Shown piece after piece: positions 36,519 through 45,653 of a DNA stretch of 64,000 nucleotides. A program made the position numbers and the translations under genes. The DNA lies in NCBI RefSeq assembly GCF_015751765.1, contig NZ_JADOTX010000001.1, forward strand, positions 2,480,001 to 2,544,000, written 5' to 3'. The stretch's first letter is position 1, and every line of letters begins with the position of its first letter. Under the pieces are notes generated by a model, which was not told where the DNA came from, ran no database searches, and worked only from the letters and a program-made list of their open reading frames with translations. The DNA comes from Micromonospora ureilytica. GTDB taxonomy: Bacteria > Actinomycetota > Actinomycetes > Mycobacteriales > Micromonosporaceae.

Positions 36519-36779
36519 GTGGCGAGCGTCGCCGAGCTGAAGGCTGCCATCGATGTCGCCCTGCAACAGATCGGGGACGGGCAGACAGCCGTGCAGGCGG
36601 CCGGCGAGAAGCTGTCCGAGGCACAGCAGACACTGGCCGGGGCGCTGGAGGGCAGCGGGCACGAGACGGTCGAGGCGGCCCAGGCGTCGTTGACCCAGGC
36701 CAGCCAGGAGCTGGAGGAGTGTCTCGCCGCGACACTTGTCGCGGTGGAGCAGGCGCAGCTCTACGTCTCCACCCTGTAG
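36519..36779 (+). CDS. Small helical protein, first gene of the FtsK-type operon
   Basis: 86 residues from GTG 36519, 7 nt after AGGAGG. Two heptad-rich helices (VAELKAAIDVALQQIGDGQT; ETVEAAQASLTQASQELEEC) resemble a WXG100-like hairpin in size but lack W-x-G. It lies 6 bp before the second gene. It could be cargo or an adaptor of the adjacent ATPase. Confidence 0.65.
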   Translation: MASVAELKAAIDVALQQIGDGQTAVQAAGEKLSEAQQTLAGALEGSGHETVEAAQASLTQASQELEECLAATLVAVEQAQLYVSTL

Positions 36780-36785
36780 GCCGCC

Positions 36786-37898
36786 GTGTCCATCATCGAG
36801 GATGTCGGCGGGCAGGTCCGTGCCGCCACCGAGGAGTTCCCGATGGCGCTGCTCGGGCAGGCGCTGGAGAAGTTCGGCCTGGCCGCGGAGCGCCTGCGCT
36901 GGGTACGACAGGAGTCGGCCAACCCGATGGGGGTGCCCGAGCTGTCCGCAGCCACCGAGCACGCCGAGAGCGCCGGCTACGCGCTGCGGGTGGCACAGGA
37001 ACAGCTGTCGGCCTATCTGACGGCGATCGGTCTCGGCGCGGACGGCGCCCCGGCGCCCCGCCCCGAGCAACGCGCTCCCCGACACGACACGCCACCGGCG
37101 TCCGGGCCCACAGCTGTCGCCCCGGAGCCGGCCGAGCAGGTACGACTGAGCCGCTGGTGGGCGGTGCGGGTGGCCGAGCTGACCGGCGGGCGCGAGAGCA
37201 CCGACGACGAACCCGACGAACGGGTGGACGACTCCCAGGAGCTGCTGCGCCGAGTGGTGGGTGGTGTCCGCTCCGGCGACCGGGACCGGCTCCGCAAGGA
37301 GTTGCGCCGGGCCCCGGCCGACGTGGGGCTGGGCATGGCAGCGCTGGCGCCGCCGCTGCTGCGCGAACTGGCCGGTGAGCTGCTGGGGCACCCGCCGCGT
37401 GCCACCGACCTCGGGCGGCTGCGCGGCGAGTTGGACGGACGCGTCCGTGACCTGCTGCCCGGGCTGCCGCCGCCGGTGCTGGAGACGCTGCTGACCCGGG
37501 TGTGCCGGATGCCGCCGCCGCGTGCCTCCGGGGAGCCGTCGCACGCCGCCGACTCCGCGGTGACCGCCGGGGTGGCGACCGGGCTGCTGCTCGCCCGACT
37601 CGGCCGGGACCTACCGGCCGGCGGCGCGAGAGGACCGGCGGGTGCCAGCGAACCGACGGGCGCGGGGCAACCGCGCGACGCGGGGCAGCGGAGCGGGTCG
37701 GGGCAACGGGGCGGGGCGGGGCAACCGGCGCGGGCCGGGCAACCGGGCGGTTCCGGGCGGCCGGCGGGGGCGGTTCCCCGCGCCGGCGGTGCGGTCCAGC
37801 CTCCGGGCACTGCCGGTGCGCAGCGCTCCGGTGGGCTGCCACCGCGCTCGGGCAGCCCCTGGCGGGACGCGCCGACGCGTCGGGGCTCCGATGGCTGA
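36786..37898 (+). CDS. Uncharacterised protein with helical N-terminus and low-complexity tail
   Basis: 370 residues from GTG 36786. An N-terminal helical domain (VGGQVRAATEEFPMALLGQA; AESAGYALRVAQEQLSAYLT), a middle helical part (VRLSRWWAVRVAELTGGRES; LPPPVLETLLTRVCRMPPPR) and a roughly 100-residue C-terminal tail of Gly/Ala/Pro/Gln/Arg repeats (QRSGSGQRGGAGQPARAGQP). The tail is probably disordered. The stop overlaps the ATPase start by 8 nt. No family is recognised. Confidence 0.65.
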   Translation: MSIIEDVGGQVRAATEEFPMALLGQALEKFGLAAERLRWVRQESANPMGVPELSAATEHAESAGYALRVAQEQLSAYLTAIGLGADGAPAPRPEQRAPRHDTPPASGPTAVAPEPAEQVRLSRWWAVRVAELTGGRESTDDEPDERVDDSQELLRRVVGGVRSGDRDRLRKELRRAPADVGLGMAALAPPLLRELAGELLGHPPRATDLGRLRGELDGRVRDLLPGLPPPVLETLLTRVCRMPPPRASGEPSHAADSAVTAGVATGLLLARLGRDLPAGGARGPAGASEPTGAGQPRDAGQRSGSGQRGGAGQPARAGQPGGSGRPAGAVPRAGGAVQPPGTAGAQRSGGLPPRSGSPWRDAPTRRGSDG

Positions 37899-40566
37899 CC
37901 GGCGCGGTCAGCTGGCCAGCCGGGTCCGGGACACCCTCGCCGAGGCGTTGGGCGCCACCCGTACCCGCCTGTCCGCAGCCCAGGCGGACCTGACCGCCGG
38001 GCGGGAACGACTGGCCCGGGTTCAGCGGGCGGCGGCCGCCGTACCGGAGCGGGTGGGCGCCCAACGGGACCGCCGCATCGCCGAGATCGACGCCCGCTAC
38101 TCCACCCGGATCGCGGAGCTGGCCCGGCGGGCCGCCGACGCGGCCCGCCAGGAGGCGCCCGGCTGCGCGGGGGCCGACTGGGCCGGGTGGACGCCGACGC
38201 CCGCCCGCCGGGCCGAACCGCCCGGCGCGCTGCGGGTCGGCACGGTCCGGATCGACGGCGTCGACCCGGTGCCCGCGCTGGTGCCGCTGCTCGACGCCGG
38301 GCACGTCCACCTCTCCGGTGACGACCGCGCCGGCTGCGACGCTGTGGTGTCCGCGTTGCTGCTGCGGGCCGTCGGCCGCGCCGACCCCGGGGCGGTACGA
38401 CTGATCGGGTACGACCCGGACCAGCTCGGTGGTGGCCTGGCCGGGTTCGCTCCGTTGGGCACGGCGGGGCTGCTCACCTTCGTCGGTCCGGGCGGGCTGG
38501 GCCCGCTGCTGGACGACCTGGTGGAGCAGATCCGCCGGATCAACGAGACGGTCCTCGCCGGTGAGTACGCGTCGCTGCGTGAACTGGCGGCGGCGACCGG
38601 CCGACGACCCGAACCGTGGCGGGTGGCGGTGCTGCTCGGTGGTGAGGAGCTGAACCGGCACGAGCGCGGGCAACTGGACCGGGTGGTGCGGGCCGGCGCG
38701 GCGTGCGGCGTACACCTGGTGGTGCTCGGTGTGCCGTTGCCGGAGGATCCGACGGTGACCCGGGTGGTGGCCGGGGTGTCCGGCGCGCGGATCGGCGGTT
38801 CGGCCGGGCTGGCGGTCCGGCTGGACCCGCCGCCACCGGCGACGCTGGTCACCGAGACCTGCCGGGACGTCGCCGCCCGGGTGAACGCGGGCCCGCCGCC
38901 GACCCCCTTCACCGACCTGCTGCCCCCGCCCGAGCTGATGTGGCGGGAGGACTCCGCCGACGGGTTGACCGCGCCGATCGGTGAGGGTCCGCACGGCCGG
39001 CCGGTGCGGTTGACGCTTGGCGACTATCCGCCGCACGCGCTGATCGGCGGGCCGTCCGGCACCGGCAAGACCAACCTGATCTTCGCGTGGATCGGCGCCC
39101 TGGCGGCCCGCTACTCCCCCGCCGAGCTGGAGTTCTACCTGCTGGACTTCAAGGAGGGGGTCTCCTTCGCGCGGTTCGCGCAGGGCCGACGTGACCCCAG
39201 TTGGCTGCCACACATGCGCCTGGTCGGCATCAACGTCAACACCGACCGGGAGTTCGGGCTGGCGCTGCTGCGCTTCCTCACCGACGAGTTGCGCCGACGC
39301 GCCGACGCGGCCAAGAAGCACGAGGTGACCAAGCTGGCCGAGCTGCGGGCTGTCGACCCGACCGGGCACTGGCCACGCATCGTCGCGGTGGTGGACGAGT
39401 TCCAGATGTTGCTGGCCGGCCGGGACGTGGTCGCCCGGGAGGCGGCCGACCTGCTGGAGGACCTGGCCCGGCGTGGCCGGTCGCAGGGCATCCACCTGGT
39501 CCTCGCCTCGCAGGACGTGCGGGGCATCGAGGCGTTGTGGGGCCGCCCCGCCCTGGTCGCCCAGTTCACCCTGCGCATCGCGTTGCCCAAGGCGTTGCGC
39601 ATCCTCGCCGAGCGCAACGACGCGGCGCAGTCGCTGCCGCGCTGGCACGCCGTGGTCAACGCCGAGTCGGGCATGGTGGAGGGCAACGAGGTCGCCCGCA
39701 TCCCGTCGGCCAGCGACTGGGAGACCTGGAGCGGGTTGCAGCACCGGCTGTGGCGGATGCGGTCCCCCGACGCGGCACCCGCCCGGCTCTTCGACGGCGA
39801 CGCGATCCCCCGACTGGCGGACGCCCCGGACTTCCGGGCGCTCGCCGTACCCCCGGACGGGACCGCGCCGCGCAACCCGGTGGCACTGCTCGGCGAGATC
39901 ATCGACGTGCAGTCCCGCTCGGCGTCGCTGCGGCTGCCGCGCGCCCCGGGCCGCAACCTCGCGGTGCTCGGCACCCGCGTCGACGAGGCGTGCGCGGTGC
40001 TGGACGCCGCGGCCCGGTCGCTGGCCCGCCAGCACCCGCCGGGCACCGCCCGGTTCTCCATCGCCTGCCTCGACCCGGACGCCGACCCGATGGCCCGCGC
40101 CCTCTACGAGGACCTCGCCGACGACGCCGCCTGGTACGACGAGGAGACCGTCGGTGAGCTGATGGCCGAGACTGCCGACGGGCTGAGCGGCCCGGGAAGC
40201 CCGCACTATCTGCTGCTGTTCGCTGTCGACGCGGCAGCGGGTGCGCTGGCCGCCCGCATGGGTCGGCGCACCGGCCTGGAGCAGCTGCGCCGGATCATGC
40301 ACGACGGGCCGGAACGCCGGACGCACGTGCTGGCCTGGTGGCGGGGCGTCGCCCGGATGCGCGCCGACCTCGGTGGGCCGGGCGCCCGGACCGACCAGAT
40401 CGGCGCCTGGGTGGCCCTGGACGCGCACGGCGACGAGCTGGGCTCCTCGCTCTACCCGGGCACCGGCGGCCCGGACTGGTATCCCCGCCCCTGGCGGGGG
40501 CTCTTCTTCGACCGGGCGGTCCAGCGCACCGGACAGGTGATCATCCCCTATGGACCGAGCCGATGA
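37891..40566 (+). CDS. FtsK/SpoIIIE-type ATPase, single motor domain
   Basis: 891 residues. The N-terminal about 95 residues are coiled coil (TRTRLSAAQADLTAGRERLA; RIAEIDARYSTRIAELARRA). A degenerate first ATPase-like module (about 110-350: TVRIDGVDPVPALVPLLDAG; VAVLLGGEELNRHERG) has no Walker A. The active FtsK motor has Walker A GGPSGTGKT at about residue 386 and Walker B IVAVVDEFQ at about 502, plus ASQDVRGIEALWG. A third, degenerate module ends the protein. No TM helices or gamma (KOPS-binding) domain are present, so it is closer to EccC-like secretion motors than to chromosome translocases. It overlaps both neighbours. Confidence 0.85.
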   Translation: MADRRGQLASRVRDTLAEALGATRTRLSAAQADLTAGRERLARVQRAAAAVPERVGAQRDRRIAEIDARYSTRIAELARRAADAARQEAPGCAGADWAGWTPTPARRAEPPGALRVGTVRIDGVDPVPALVPLLDAGHVHLSGDDRAGCDAVVSALLLRAVGRADPGAVRLIGYDPDQLGGGLAGFAPLGTAGLLTFVGPGGLGPLLDDLVEQIRRINETVLAGEYASLRELAAATGRRPEPWRVAVLLGGEELNRHERGQLDRVVRAGAACGVHLVVLGVPLPEDPTVTRVVAGVSGARIGGSAGLAVRLDPPPPATLVTETCRDVAARVNAGPPPTPFTDLLPPPELMWREDSADGLTAPIGEGPHGRPVRLTLGDYPPHALIGGPSGTGKTNLIFAWIGALAARYSPAELEFYLLDFKEGVSFARFAQGRRDPSWLPHMRLVGINVNTDREFGLALLRFLTDELRRRADAAKKHEVTKLAELRAVDPTGHWPRIVAVVDEFQMLLAGRDVVAREAADLLEDLARRGRSQGIHLVLASQDVRGIEALWGRPALVAQFTLRIALPKALRILAERNDAAQSLPRWHAVVNAESGMVEGNEVARIPSASDWETWSGLQHRLWRMRSPDAAPARLFDGDAIPRLADAPDFRALAVPPDGTAPRNPVALLGEIIDVQSRSASLRLPRAPGRNLAVLGTRVDEACAVLDAAARSLARQHPPGTARFSIACLDPDADPMARALYEDLADDAAWYDEETVGELMAETADGLSGPGSPHYLLLFAVDAAAGALAARMGRRTGLEQLRRIMHDGPERRTHVLAWWRGVARMRADLGGPGARTDQIGAWVALDAHGDELGSSLYPGTGGPDWYPRPWRGLFFDRAVQRTGQVIIPYGPSR

Positions 40567-41225
40567 ACGAACCGGTGACCAGCGAGACGTACGCGGCGCA
40601 GCTGCGGCGACTGGCCGACCTCACCGCGCGGGTGCGCGAGCAGCGCGCCGAGGCGCACACCTGGCACGAGCGGCAGTGCGCTGCCGCCGAACGGGCCGTC
40701 GCCGACGCGGCCGAGCAGCTCCAGAACGCCGAGGAGGAGCTCGTCGCCGCCCGTGAACAGCAGGAACGGGTCGACGCCGAGGTGGCCCACCTGTGGCAGC
40801 AGGTCCGCTCGCGCCTCGGTGCCCGCCGCCTCGGCGGCCCACCCGCACCTGCGGCCAGCGACGGGACCACCGACCCGGTGCTGCTGCTCGGACGGGCCCG
40901 GGACCTGCTCGACCGGGCCGGGCAGCCGGGTGAGCTGCCGGGCTCGGTCAACCCGCTGCTGGCGCTCTGCGGGGTGGCCGGCGGGGTGCTGGCGTACGGG
41001 CTGGGCGCCGGTGCCCGGGCGCTCGGCGTCGGGTACGGCGGCGACCTGGCGGTCGGACTGCCGGTGCTGGCGCTCGTGGTGACCCTGCTCGGGCCCCTGG
41101 TCGGCCTGGTGCCGGCCCGGGTGCTGGCCGACCGCCGGCACGCGGTGCTCGGGCCGCGACCGATCACTGTGGTCCTCGGCGCCGGCCTGCTGACCACAGT
41201 GCTGCTGCTGGTCCTCGGCCGCTGA
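40563..41225 (+). CDS. Coiled-coil membrane protein, last gene of the FtsK-type operon
   Basis: 220 residues from ATG 40563 (ATGA overlap with the ATPase stop). The N-terminal half is a long coiled coil (LADLTARVREQRAEAHTWHE; ADAAEQLQNAEEELVAAREQ). The C-terminal half has about three TM helices (LLALCGVAGGVLAYGLGAGA; LAVGLPVLALVVTLLGPLVG; PITVVLGAGLLTTVLLLVLG). It is probably the membrane anchor of the operon. No family is recognised. Confidence 0.7.
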   Translation: MNEPVTSETYAAQLRRLADLTARVREQRAEAHTWHERQCAAAERAVADAAEQLQNAEEELVAAREQQERVDAEVAHLWQQVRSRLGARRLGGPPAPAASDGTTDPVLLLGRARDLLDRAGQPGELPGSVNPLLALCGVAGGVLAYGLGAGARALGVGYGGDLAVGLPVLALVVTLLGPLVGLVPARVLADRRHAVLGPRPITVVLGAGLLTTVLLLVLGR

Positions 41226-41302
41226 CCGCGGTCCACAGTGGTGTCGACAAACCGACCGTCCACGCAGCGGATCGGGGTCGGATCTTCGATACGGTACGTG
41301 AA

Positions 41303-43810
41303 ATGGTCAGCATATTCCTCAGTTACCCCGCCCGCGGCGACAGCGTCGTTGCGGGCATGCTCGATGATGCGCTGACCGCTCGGTTCGGCGACGACGGCGT
41401 CGCCCGCAGCCTGCCGAGCGCGAACGACAGCCACGCTGAGCTGCGGCACCGCCTGGCGGCCTCGGCGGCACTCATCGTGGTGATCGAACCGCGCGCCCGG
41501 GCCACCGTGGATGCGTCGTTGGACACCTATTCGGGCTTGGTCAGCTGGCAGGTCAGGACGGCCACCACGCTGGAGGTCCCGGTCATTCCGGTGCTGGTGA
41601 CGGGCCCGGAACTGCTGTTCGAAACTGACGTTCCCGAAGCGCTTCGGCCGCTGAGCCACCAGCGGTCTCGACGGATCCGCCTGGGCAGGGTCCGGGAGGA
41701 CATCCGCCGCCTGATCGACGACCTCGGGGCACGATTCGACCCGGAGACGGGCGCGGCCGAGGCGCGCATCCCCCTAATCCTCAGCGAAGAGCCCGTGCAC
41801 GTCGCCATGCCGCGCCGCACGCACGGGCCGTCGGTGGCGACCGTGTACCGGACACGCGACGGTGAGCTGGTGGAGGCCCCCTACGGTGACCTGCCGAACT
41901 GGTCACCTGAGATTGACGCACGGTATGCGGTCCGCTACGAGGTGGACACCCGTCAGCACAGCATCGGCGTCAACCTCCGACTGCCCTCCAATGACGCCAG
42001 GTTCACCTTCGAAGCGTCGATCGTCGTCGGCTTCCAGGTGACCGACCCGACGGAGGCCGTCCGGCACCCGGTCCGGTTTGCCGTGCCCCTCCTCCGTGAC
42101 TTCCTGCAGGATTTTTGTGAGGCGATCACCCGGCGTTTCAGCGCCCAGGACGGGTTCGAGGCCATCCTGTCCGTCGGCCAGCGGCTCGAGCGAGCGACAC
42201 TCCCGGCGGGCATCGCCCTCGACTACCTACGCGTGCGACTGACCGCCGACGGTCACACTGACGAGTATGTGCGGGCGCTCGAGGAGGTGAGACTCGAGCC
42301 GCTCGGGCACGAGAAGACCACCAGCGGATCGATCAGCTTTGGGAATCTCCCCAACCGGTCCAGTCCGGGCTCGCGGCCACCACCGGATCGAATGCTCGTG
42401 GCGCGGGCCCCCACTCAGGTCCCGACGGGCCAGGACCTGAGCGTCGACGTCCGGCTCGTCACCGAGGGCCGGTCGGTGCACCCTGATGCCGTCACGGCAT
42501 GGCTGCCGAACCTGCACGTCGCCGACGCCGGCACACCCGTCACCGTGACCGTCCATGGACCCGCCGGCCTGCACGCCGAGGGCCCGCTCCAGCAGACGCT
42601 GCTGGTCACGCCGGGCGAGGACCCAGCGCCGATCCGGTTCGGTTTCGGGGCGCGTACGCCGGGTCTGCATCGTATCGACGTGACGGCCTGGGCCGGCGGC
42701 ACGTTCCTCGCCGAGGTCTCCGTCGAGGTCTCCGTCGCGGACAGCGGGCCGTTCCGCGACGGGCGACCACAGACGGCGTTACTGGGCGCCCCGCGGGCGC
42801 GGCCGGGCGAGGTCACCATGGAGGTGCGGTTCGACGGCAGCAGGTACACCTTCCAGTTGCGGTCCGACACGGCGCTGTTCGCCCCGGTGGTCGAGTCGTT
42901 CACGAACACGCCGAACGCGGCGGTGGAGAACGCGATCAGAGAGTTGCAGCAGCTGGCCGGAGGTGGTTCCCGCTACAGCGCGACGATGACGCGCGAGGTC
43001 ATCCGGTCGGCGGGCATCCAACTGTGGTCGGAAATGGTGCCGGCCGACGTGCGGGACCAGTTCTGGCAGGTCGGCGCGGGAATGAGCGCCTTCACGATCG
43101 CGACCGACCACGATGTGGTCCCGTGGGAGCTGCTCTATCCACTCAGTGCCCAGCGGGATGCTGGTTTCCTCGTTGAGCAGGTCCCCGTGGTGCGCCGCAC
43201 CTACGGCCAGCACCGCGCCGCGAAGGTCGGCCTGCGCAACCCCCGCTTCGTGGTGCCGAGGAAGGCGCCCACCGGGGCCCACGAGGAGATCGCCACCATT
43301 CGCGCGATCCTCGACGCGGCCGACAGCGAGCCGATCACCAGCGCGGACGAGCTGCACGCTCTGATCACGTCCGGCAGGTTGGGCGCGACGCACTTCGCCT
43401 GTCACAACACCTTCTCGTCGGACGGCTCGTACATCGACATGGATGACGGACGATTCACGCCGTCCCTGCTCACCGAGGCCAGAGTCCGGAAACTGCTGAC
43501 GGAAACCAGCCCTCTGGTGTTCATCAACGCGTGCCGCAGCGCGGGCGTCGCCCCGACGTACACCCGGATGCTCGGCTGGGCGCAGCAGTTCATGTCGTCC
43601 GGCGCGGGCGCGTTCGTCGGCACGCTCTGGGCCGTGCGCTCGGACAGCTCGGCTCGTTTCGCGACCGCGTTCTACCGCTCCCTCGCCGAGGGTGCCACGC
43701 TCGGCGCGGCAGCCCTCGCCGCACGCACCGACCAGCAGGACGATCCGCTCGACCCGACGCGGCTGGCGTACACCGTGTACGGCGACCCGTTCGCCACCGC
43801 GGCCGTCTGA
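41303..43810 (+). CDS. TIR-like / CHAT-protease multidomain protein (candidate conflict effector)
   Basis: 835 residues. Residues 1-115 look TIR-like (VSIFLSYPARGDSVVAGMLD; LAASAALIVVIEPRARATVD; EVPVIPVLVTGPELL). Residues about 200-330 form a domain with SPFH/band-7 flavour (ARFTFEASIVVGFQVTDPTE). A beta-sandwich follows (TVTVHGPAGLHAEGPL). The C-terminal CHAT (caspase-HetF-associated) domain has the His of ATHFACHN (His701) and the Cys of FINACRSAG (Cys744), then GAGAFVGTLWAVRSDSSARF. The catalytic dyad looks intact. With the Trypco2 partner 40 bp downstream, it resembles the peptidase effectors of actinobacterial conflict systems. The TIR call is tentative: no clear NADase glutamate was identified. 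Confidence 0.75.
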   Translation: MVSIFLSYPARGDSVVAGMLDDALTARFGDDGVARSLPSANDSHAELRHRLAASAALIVVIEPRARATVDASLDTYSGLVSWQVRTATTLEVPVIPVLVTGPELLFETDVPEALRPLSHQRSRRIRLGRVREDIRRLIDDLGARFDPETGAAEARIPLILSEEPVHVAMPRRTHGPSVATVYRTRDGELVEAPYGDLPNWSPEIDARYAVRYEVDTRQHSIGVNLRLPSNDARFTFEASIVVGFQVTDPTEAVRHPVRFAVPLLRDFLQDFCEAITRRFSAQDGFEAILSVGQRLERATLPAGIALDYLRVRLTADGHTDEYVRALEEVRLEPLGHEKTTSGSISFGNLPNRSSPGSRPPPDRMLVARAPTQVPTGQDLSVDVRLVTEGRSVHPDAVTAWLPNLHVADAGTPVTVTVHGPAGLHAEGPLQQTLLVTPGEDPAPIRFGFGARTPGLHRIDVTAWAGGTFLAEVSVEVSVADSGPFRDGRPQTALLGAPRARPGEVTMEVRFDGSRYTFQLRSDTALFAPVVESFTNTPNAAVENAIRELQQLAGGGSRYSATMTREVIRSAGIQLWSEMVPADVRDQFWQVGAGMSAFTIATDHDVVPWELLYPLSAQRDAGFLVEQVPVVRRTYGQHRAAKVGLRNPRFVVPRKAPTGAHEEIATIRAILDAADSEPITSADELHALITSGRLGATHFACHNTFSSDGSYIDMDDGRFTPSLLTEARVRKLLTETSPLVFINACRSAGVAPTYTRMLGWAQQFMSSGAGAFVGTLWAVRSDSSARFATAFYRSLAEGATLGAAALAARTDQQDDPLDPTRLAYTVYGDPFATAAV

Positions 43811-43850
43811 CCGGTCGACAACCCCACTTACGCAGAAGGGCAGGTGCGGC

Positions 43851-44366
43851 ATGTACGTGATCGACGACAGCGTGCCAGTCGAGGAACTGGTGTCGGCGGT
43901 GAAGAACGCGGTAAAGCAGGCCGGCATCTCCACGACCGACGAGGGCCGGGACCTGCGGGTCAGCTCGGTTCAGCTGATCTTGAGCGCGGTCGTCACCACG
44001 AAGCTCGGCGGCGGCCTCGATCTCCGGGTGCCGGTGATCGGCTGGAAGGTCAAGGTGGGCGGCAGCCGCTCCCGCCAGAAGACTCACACGATCGACATCA
44101 CGCTCGTCGCCGAGGAGCTCCAGGAGCGGCACGAGCTACGGCACAGCGCGGTCGAGGCGACCCTCGTGGACGCGATCACCACGATCCGCTCGGTCGTCGC
44201 CGCCGGCACCGGGGGCGACGACCCGCTGGTGTTACAGGCTGGCACGGTGGAGCTTGTCTTCGGCGTCACCGACCAGGGAACGATCTCGTTCGGCATGGAG
44301 GGCGAGCTGACCGACGAGGTCACCAACACGCTCAGGATCGAGCTGGTCGGCGCCATGGCCGGCTAG
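43851..44366 (+). CDS. Trypco2-domain protein
   Basis: 171 residues from ATG 43851. VPVEELVSAVKNAVKQAGIS, then LRVSSVQLILSAVVTTKLGG and GWKVKVGGSRSRQKTHTIDI fit the Trypco2 (trypsin-co-occurring) domain: a helix, then a beta-meander with a conserved THT segment. Trypco domains accompany trypsin-, caspase- or CHAT-type peptidases in predicted conflict systems and are thought to modulate them. A C-terminal extension of about 70 residues (ELRHSAVEATLVDAITTIRS; TISFGMEGELTDEVTNTLRI) is additional. It ends 3 bp before the converging oxygenase gene. Confidence 0.75.
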   Translation: MYVIDDSVPVEELVSAVKNAVKQAGISTTDEGRDLRVSSVQLILSAVVTTKLGGGLDLRVPVIGWKVKVGGSRSRQKTHTIDITLVAEELQERHELRHSAVEATLVDAITTIRSVVAAGTGGDDPLVLQAGTVELVFGVTDQGTISFGMEGELTDEVTNTLRIELVGAMAG

Positions 44367-44369
44367 CCT

Positions 44370-45644
44370 TCAGGCCGGGACGACGACGGCCTCGCGGAGC
44401 AGTCGGCGGGCCAGGGTGACCCGGTCGGCGTCGTCGGGCAGCCCGGGCAGGTCACCGACGCGGGTGACCGTGCCGCGGAGTAGGGCGCGGGCGGCCGGCT
44501 CGCAGCTCGCCGGCAGGGTGATGGTGCGGTCGAAGAGCCGCACCGCCACCGTGTCCGCGTCGTGCGGCACCAACTGCCAGCGCAGGCCAGGCCGCACTGT
44601 GACCCGGGAGTCGGCGTCCAGGGTGGCCAGCGCGTCGGCCTGGGCGAGTGGTCGGATCGGCGCCGGGCGGGCGGCCGGCCAGGCCCGCTGCCGCAGCCGC
44701 GCGGCGACCGCCCCAGGGTCGGCGCGCAGCAGCCAGTCCCGCAACGCCTCCACGGTCTCGGTCAGCTCCGGCTCGATGGCGTCCGGGTCGGCCACGTCGG
44801 TGCCGAATGGCAGGCTGGCCCGCAGCCGCTGGTCCTCGGCGGCCAGCGCCAACAACTCCTCGACCAGGGCGTACCGGGTGAGCGCGCGGATGCCCACGGT
44901 CAGGTGCAGCGAGCTGGCGTCCTGCGCCTGCGCGCTGTGCAGCCAGCCACGGGGCAGGTAGAGGGCGTCGCCGGGGGCGAGCACCACGTCCAGCGCGGCA
45001 GGGCCCTGCGCGGTGGCGCCGACCTCGTCGGCGCGTCCACCCCACTGCTGCTTCTCCAGCGGGTCGGGCAGCACCGGCGGGTGGATCCGCCAGTGTTTGC
45101 GGCCGTCGACCTGGAGCACGAACACGTCGTGGGTGTCGTAGTGGGTGGCGAAGCCCTGACTGCCGGCCGGGGTCAGGTAGGCGTTGATCTGCAGGGGCTG
45201 GTTGAGCGCGAGGCCCAGGTCTCGGGCGAAGTCGACGAGCGGCGGCCAGATCCGGTGCAGACCCTGCAACACCAGCGTGGCCCCGGACGCGTACTGCTCC
45301 AGGACCCGCTCGTCGAGCACCTGGTCGCCGATCTCGGCGCCCGCGCCGCCGCCGCCGGTCCAGCGCGCCGCGGCTACCAACTGGCCGTCCTTGGCGACGC
45401 GCAGGAACGGGGTACGCAGACCGCGCCGGCTCAGCAGCTCGTCGGCGTCGGCGGGGCTGAGCAGGTCGGTGAAGCCGGCCGGGTCGGGCAGTTCGGCGGC
45501 GCGGGACAGCAGCGGCGTGTGCCCCCAGTGCGCGGCGGCGAACTTGGCCGGTTCGACCGAGACGCAGCGGGCCAGTGCGGCGGCGGCCTCAGCTGACGGA
45601 ACCGCCGGGCGGCCGTGGCCGCCCGGCGGGTCGAGGTACGTCAT
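44370..45644 (-). CDS. JmjC/cupin-type Fe(II)/2-oxoglutarate oxygenase
   Basis: 424 residues from ATG 45644. JmjC (cupin_4, RoxA/MINA-like) signatures are GHTPLLSRAAELPDPAGFTD, LQGLHRIWPPLVDFARDLG, the metal-binding HxD in FATHYDTHDVFVLQVDGRKH (the HYD or HDV pair), and the distal metal His in LYLPRGWLHSAQ. A C-terminal winged-helix-like part follows (LRWQLVPHDADTVAVRLFDR). Family members hydroxylate protein side chains, for example ribosomal Arg or His. It lies 9 bp after the repeat-peptide gene, which suggests that peptide as a substrate. Confidence 0.85.
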   Translation of the reverse strand: MTYLDPPGGHGRPAVPSAEAAAALARCVSVEPAKFAAAHWGHTPLLSRAAELPDPAGFTDLLSPADADELLSRRGLRTPFLRVAKDGQLVAAARWTGGGGAGAEIGDQVLDERVLEQYASGATLVLQGLHRIWPPLVDFARDLGLALNQPLQINAYLTPAGSQGFATHYDTHDVFVLQVDGRKHWRIHPPVLPDPLEKQQWGGRADEVGATAQGPAALDVVLAPGDALYLPRGWLHSAQAQDASSLHLTVGIRALTRYALVEELLALAAEDQRLRASLPFGTDVADPDAIEPELTETVEALRDWLLRADPGAVAARLRQRAWPAARPAPIRPLAQADALATLDADSRVTVRPGLRWQLVPHDADTVAVRLFDRTITLPASCEPAARALLRGTVTRVGDLPGLPDDADRVTLARRLLREAVVVPA

Positions 45645-45653
45645 GGCGTGCCG

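Noticed and set aside
36793..40428. 1211-codon open frame on the minus strand
   Set aside because: It runs opposite to the FtsK-type operon, has low-complexity Arg/Pro/Ala composition and no domain; antisense frames of this length are common in GC-rich coding DNA.
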